Shown here piece by piece: positions 14,017 to 15,715 of a stretch of 15,715 nt of DNA. Below the pieces are notes generated by a model. That model searched no databases, was not told the DNA's origin, and saw only the letters and a program-made list of their open reading frames with translations. The translations under genes were made by a program, and so were the position numbers. The stretch lies in assembly GCA_949123685.1 (NCBI GenBank), contig CASBHZ010000070.1, positions 1 to 15,715 on the forward strand, in the 5' to 3' direction. The DNA is from an uncultured Bacteroidales bacterium. Its GTDB lineage: Bacteria > Bacteroidota > Bacteroidia > Bacteroidales > Muribaculaceae. The first letter of the stretch is position 1. Every line of letters starts with the position of its first letter.

Positions 14017-15507
14017 ATGTTTGAGAATTTGTTACAGACTCCGGAAGTTGTATTGCACAACGTTGTAAATATGTTTAAATATGATCCTGAAGTGCCTATG
14101 CTTTTTTCAAGCGGGCTTTTCTGGATATTGTTTCTTATTTTTATACCCATTTATGCTATGTTCAAGAGGAGCAAAGTGCAGATGGTGGTATTTGTTGTGC
14201 TTTTCTCCCTTTATTTCTATTATAAATCAAGTGGCTTATTTTTCCTGATGCTCATAGGGACATCATTAATTGACTGGTTTGTTTCTAAAGCTATTTTTAA
14301 GGTCGGAAGTAAGTGGGGGAAAAAAGTTTTGATGCTATTTTCCATAGTATTGTCGTTGTCCATATTAGGATATTTTAAATATGCCAACTTCTTTATGTGG
14401 AACTGGAATCAGATGGTTGAAGGAAACTTTCAACCTCTTGATATCATACTTCCGGTTGGAATATCGTTTTATACATTTCAATCAATATCTTATGTTGTTG
14501 ATGTGTATAAAAGGAAGATATGCCCAACACGCACATGGCTTGAATATCTTTTCTTTCTTTCTTTTTTCCCGGCACTTGTTGCCGGCCCTATCGTGAGGGC
14601 TGATTATTTTCTACCACAGCTTGAAAAAAATGAGGAAGCTTCAAAAGCTGAAATATATGGCGGCTTGTGGCTTATAATAGTAGGAATAGTTAAGAAAGCT
14701 TTGATTGCCGATTATATTTCGCAATTTAATGACCTTATCTTTAATGATCCCACTCTTTATACCGGAGTTCAGACACTTATGGGAGTACTGGGTTACACGA
14801 TGCAGATATATTGTGACTTTTCAGGTTATTCAGACATGGCAATAGGTTTGGCGCTTATTATGGGTTTTAAACTTGGAATAAATTTTGATTCTCCATATCA
14901 GAGTCGTAACTTGACAGAATTTTGGCGCCGTTGGCATATATCTTTATCATCATGGTTGCGTGATTATGTTTATATTCCGTTGGGTGGAAACCGTAAAGGA
15001 ACTTTCCGCACTTATGTAAACAATTTTTTGACAATGCTTATCGGCGGTCTGTGGCATGGTGCAGCTTGGAAGTTTGTTTTCTGGGGAGCTATGCATGGGT
15101 TCGGTCTCGCCATTCATAAGGCATCTTTACCTGTCTTGAAAAGGATTCCGGACAATTTTATTACAAATTTTATATTTTGGCTTATCACATTTGTTTATGT
15201 CTCCATGCTGTGGGTGTTTTTTAGGGCTGCATCATTTGAGGATTCTGTGTTGATAATTCAGAATATATTTGTGGATTTTAATTGGAATCAAATTCCTCAG
15301 TTTTTCGAGGCTCGAAAAGTATGGTGTATAATGATGATCACACTTACCATATTTCATTTTGTGCCTCAAAGGTGGGCGGATAAATGTCAATATGCTTTTA
15401 TCAAGAGTCCATGGTTATTAAAATTGTTGATTTTTGTAGGAGTTGTTCAGCTTGTTATTGAATTTATGTCTGAAGAGGTTGCCCCCTTCATATATTTTCA
15501 GTTTTGA
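14017..15507 (+). CDS. MBOAT-family membrane O-acyltransferase, AlgI/DltB-like
   Basis: The 496 residues form a multi-spanning membrane protein with roughly ten hydrophobic segments, a normal size for the AlgI/DltB branch. Signature pieces are visible: PVGISFYTFQSISYVVD, FFPALVAGPIVRA, YCDFSGYSDMAIG, NLTEFWRRWHISLSSWLRDY with H307, YIPLGGNRKG, and GGLWHGAAWKFVFWG with the expected catalytic H347. These enzymes move acyl groups, usually acetyl, from a cytosolic donor across the inner membrane to an extracytoplasmic acceptor protein or glycan. With the SGNH protein just upstream it probably O-acetylates an envelope or exopolysaccharide. No glycosyltransferase or polymer synthesis gene is nearby to reveal the acceptor. 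It is the last gene of its unit. Confidence 0.94.
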   Translation: MFENLLQTPEVVLHNVVNMFKYDPEVPMLFSSGLFWILFLIFIPIYAMFKRSKVQMVVFVVLFSLYFYYKSSGLFFLMLIGTSLIDWFVSKAIFKVGSKWGKKVLMLFSIVLSLSILGYFKYANFFMWNWNQMVEGNFQPLDIILPVGISFYTFQSISYVVDVYKRKICPTRTWLEYLFFLSFFPALVAGPIVRADYFLPQLEKNEEASKAEIYGGLWLIIVGIVKKALIADYISQFNDLIFNDPTLYTGVQTLMGVLGYTMQIYCDFSGYSDMAIGLALIMGFKLGINFDSPYQSRNLTEFWRRWHISLSSWLRDYVYIPLGGNRKGTFRTYVNNFLTMLIGGLWHGAAWKFVFWGAMHGFGLAIHKASLPVLKRIPDNFITNFIFWLITFVYVSMLWVFFRAASFEDSVLIIQNIFVDFNWNQIPQFFEARKVWCIMMITLTIFHFVPQRWADKCQYAFIKSPWLLKLLIFVGVVQLVIEFMSEEVAPFIYFQF

Positions 15508-15584
15508 TTGTCTACGGCATCACTTGTCCGATGCTCTTTAGTGGCAATGGGGCAATCTGAGCCGTCCACCGTTTTTGTGCCTTA

Positions 15585-15605
15585 AAAAAAGTTGAAAAAA
15601 TATTT
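15585..15605 (+). repeat. Upstream copy of the A-tract box
   Basis: This copy reads AAAAAAGTT, two variable bases, then AAAAATATTT. The same 21-base pattern recurs at 15662-15682, 77 bases downstream, where it directly adjoins the -33 element of the final promoter. This upstream copy has no convincing -7 element behind it. Confidence 0.7.
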
Positions 15606-15661
15606 CGTCAGTAACGCTGTGTCTGCCAGTCTGTTGGTCCGATCCGGTCCTGTATGTTTAG

Positions 15662-15682
15662 AAAAAAGTTTCAAAAATATTT
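15662..15682 (+). promoter_or_regulatory. Promoter-proximal copy of the A-tract box, UP-element-like
   Basis: AAAAAAGTT-TC-AAAAATATTT overlaps the first bases of the -33 TTTG (15680-15683). Its position and A/T composition suit an UP-like element bound by the RNA polymerase alpha subunit, as is common at very strong promoters. That role is inferred. Confidence 0.55.
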
Positions 15683-15711
15683 GCACAGGAATAAAAAAGG
15701 TTGTAACTTTG
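15680..15711 (+). promoter_or_regulatory. Near-ideal Bacteroidetes promoter facing out of the window
   Basis: TTTG (15680-15683, within TTTGCA) is followed after 20 bases by TAACTTTG (15704-15711), a full match to TAnnTTTG. Transcription should start at or just beyond the window end. The gene it drives is not visible. The strength and upstream A-tracts suggest a highly expressed or stable-RNA unit, which is a guess. Confidence 0.85.
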
Positions 15712-15715
15712 CAAC

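Larger units (their letters stand above)
15508..15715. other. Non-coding tail of the window
   Basis: These 208 bases have no supported gene. The first half has weak hairpin candidates: GGCATC/GATGCT (15516-15535), and GTGG/CCAC (15541-15569) followed by five T (15572-15576). The latter is a possible but poor terminator for the MBOAT gene. The second half has two A-tract boxes and a promoter, listed separately. Confidence 0.6.

Noticed and set aside
15574..15606. A possible second promoter near the first A-tract box, using TTTG at 15574
   Set aside because: The nearest TA-containing element (TATTTCGT at 15601) misses the consensus and the spacer is 23 bases.
1..15715. Mobile element, CRISPR array, prophage or defence system
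   Set aside because: There are no transposase, integrase, restriction or phage-like proteins, no regularly spaced repeats and no tRNA-linked attachment sites. All genes fit core Bacteroidales functions.

Overview
The window looks like a chromosomal segment from a Bacteroidales bacterium, possibly a Muribaculaceae-like gut commensal (the family-level guess is weak). Three things support this: a complete bat (Bacteroides aerotolerance) gene order, three clear matches to the Bacteroidetes promoter pattern TTTG-N20-TAnnTTTG, and A-rich start regions mostly without Shine-Dalgarno sites. All genes lie on the + strand and are tightly packed. There is no sign of a mobile element, CRISPR array, rRNA or tRNA.

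Region 1 (1-9057) is a bat operon entered part-way through its first gene: moxR (AAA+ ATPase, 5' part missing), a DUF58 protein, a single-pass membrane protein with a BatD-like cytosolic tail, batA and batB (membrane-anchored VWA proteins), batC (secreted TPR protein with a Q/N/D/K-rich tail), a short anchorless BatD paralogue, full-length batD, and batE (TPR, two membrane segments, SH3-like domain). Charge around the membrane segments suggests that the VWA, TPR and BatD ectodomains meet in the periplasm. The MoxR ATPase and DUF58 protein stay in the cytosol and could be linked through the cytosolic tails of BatD and the 1567-2616 protein. This architecture is known; its molecular job is still poorly defined.

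Region 2 (9058-13165) starts with a 198-bp gap holding an 11-bp inverted repeat and a good promoter. It then carries a three-gene unit: an 86-residue HTH-like protein, a protein joining a DUF2007-like domain to two universal-stress-protein domains, and mutS2.

Region 3 (13166-15507) is a pair encoding a membrane-anchored SGNH hydrolase-like protein and an MBOAT acyltransferase, probably for O-acylation of an envelope polysaccharide. Its promoter starts inside the 3' end of mutS2.

Region 4 (15508-15715) is non-coding. It ends in a near-ideal Bacteroidetes promoter preceded by two copies of an A-tract box, and drives something beyond the window.

I did not find an obviously new system. The least ordinary points are the anchorless BatD paralogue, the related cytosolic tail on two operon proteins, a leucine at the MoxR Walker B glutamate position, strong Shine-Dalgarno sites at only two start codons, and the paired A-tract boxes at the end.
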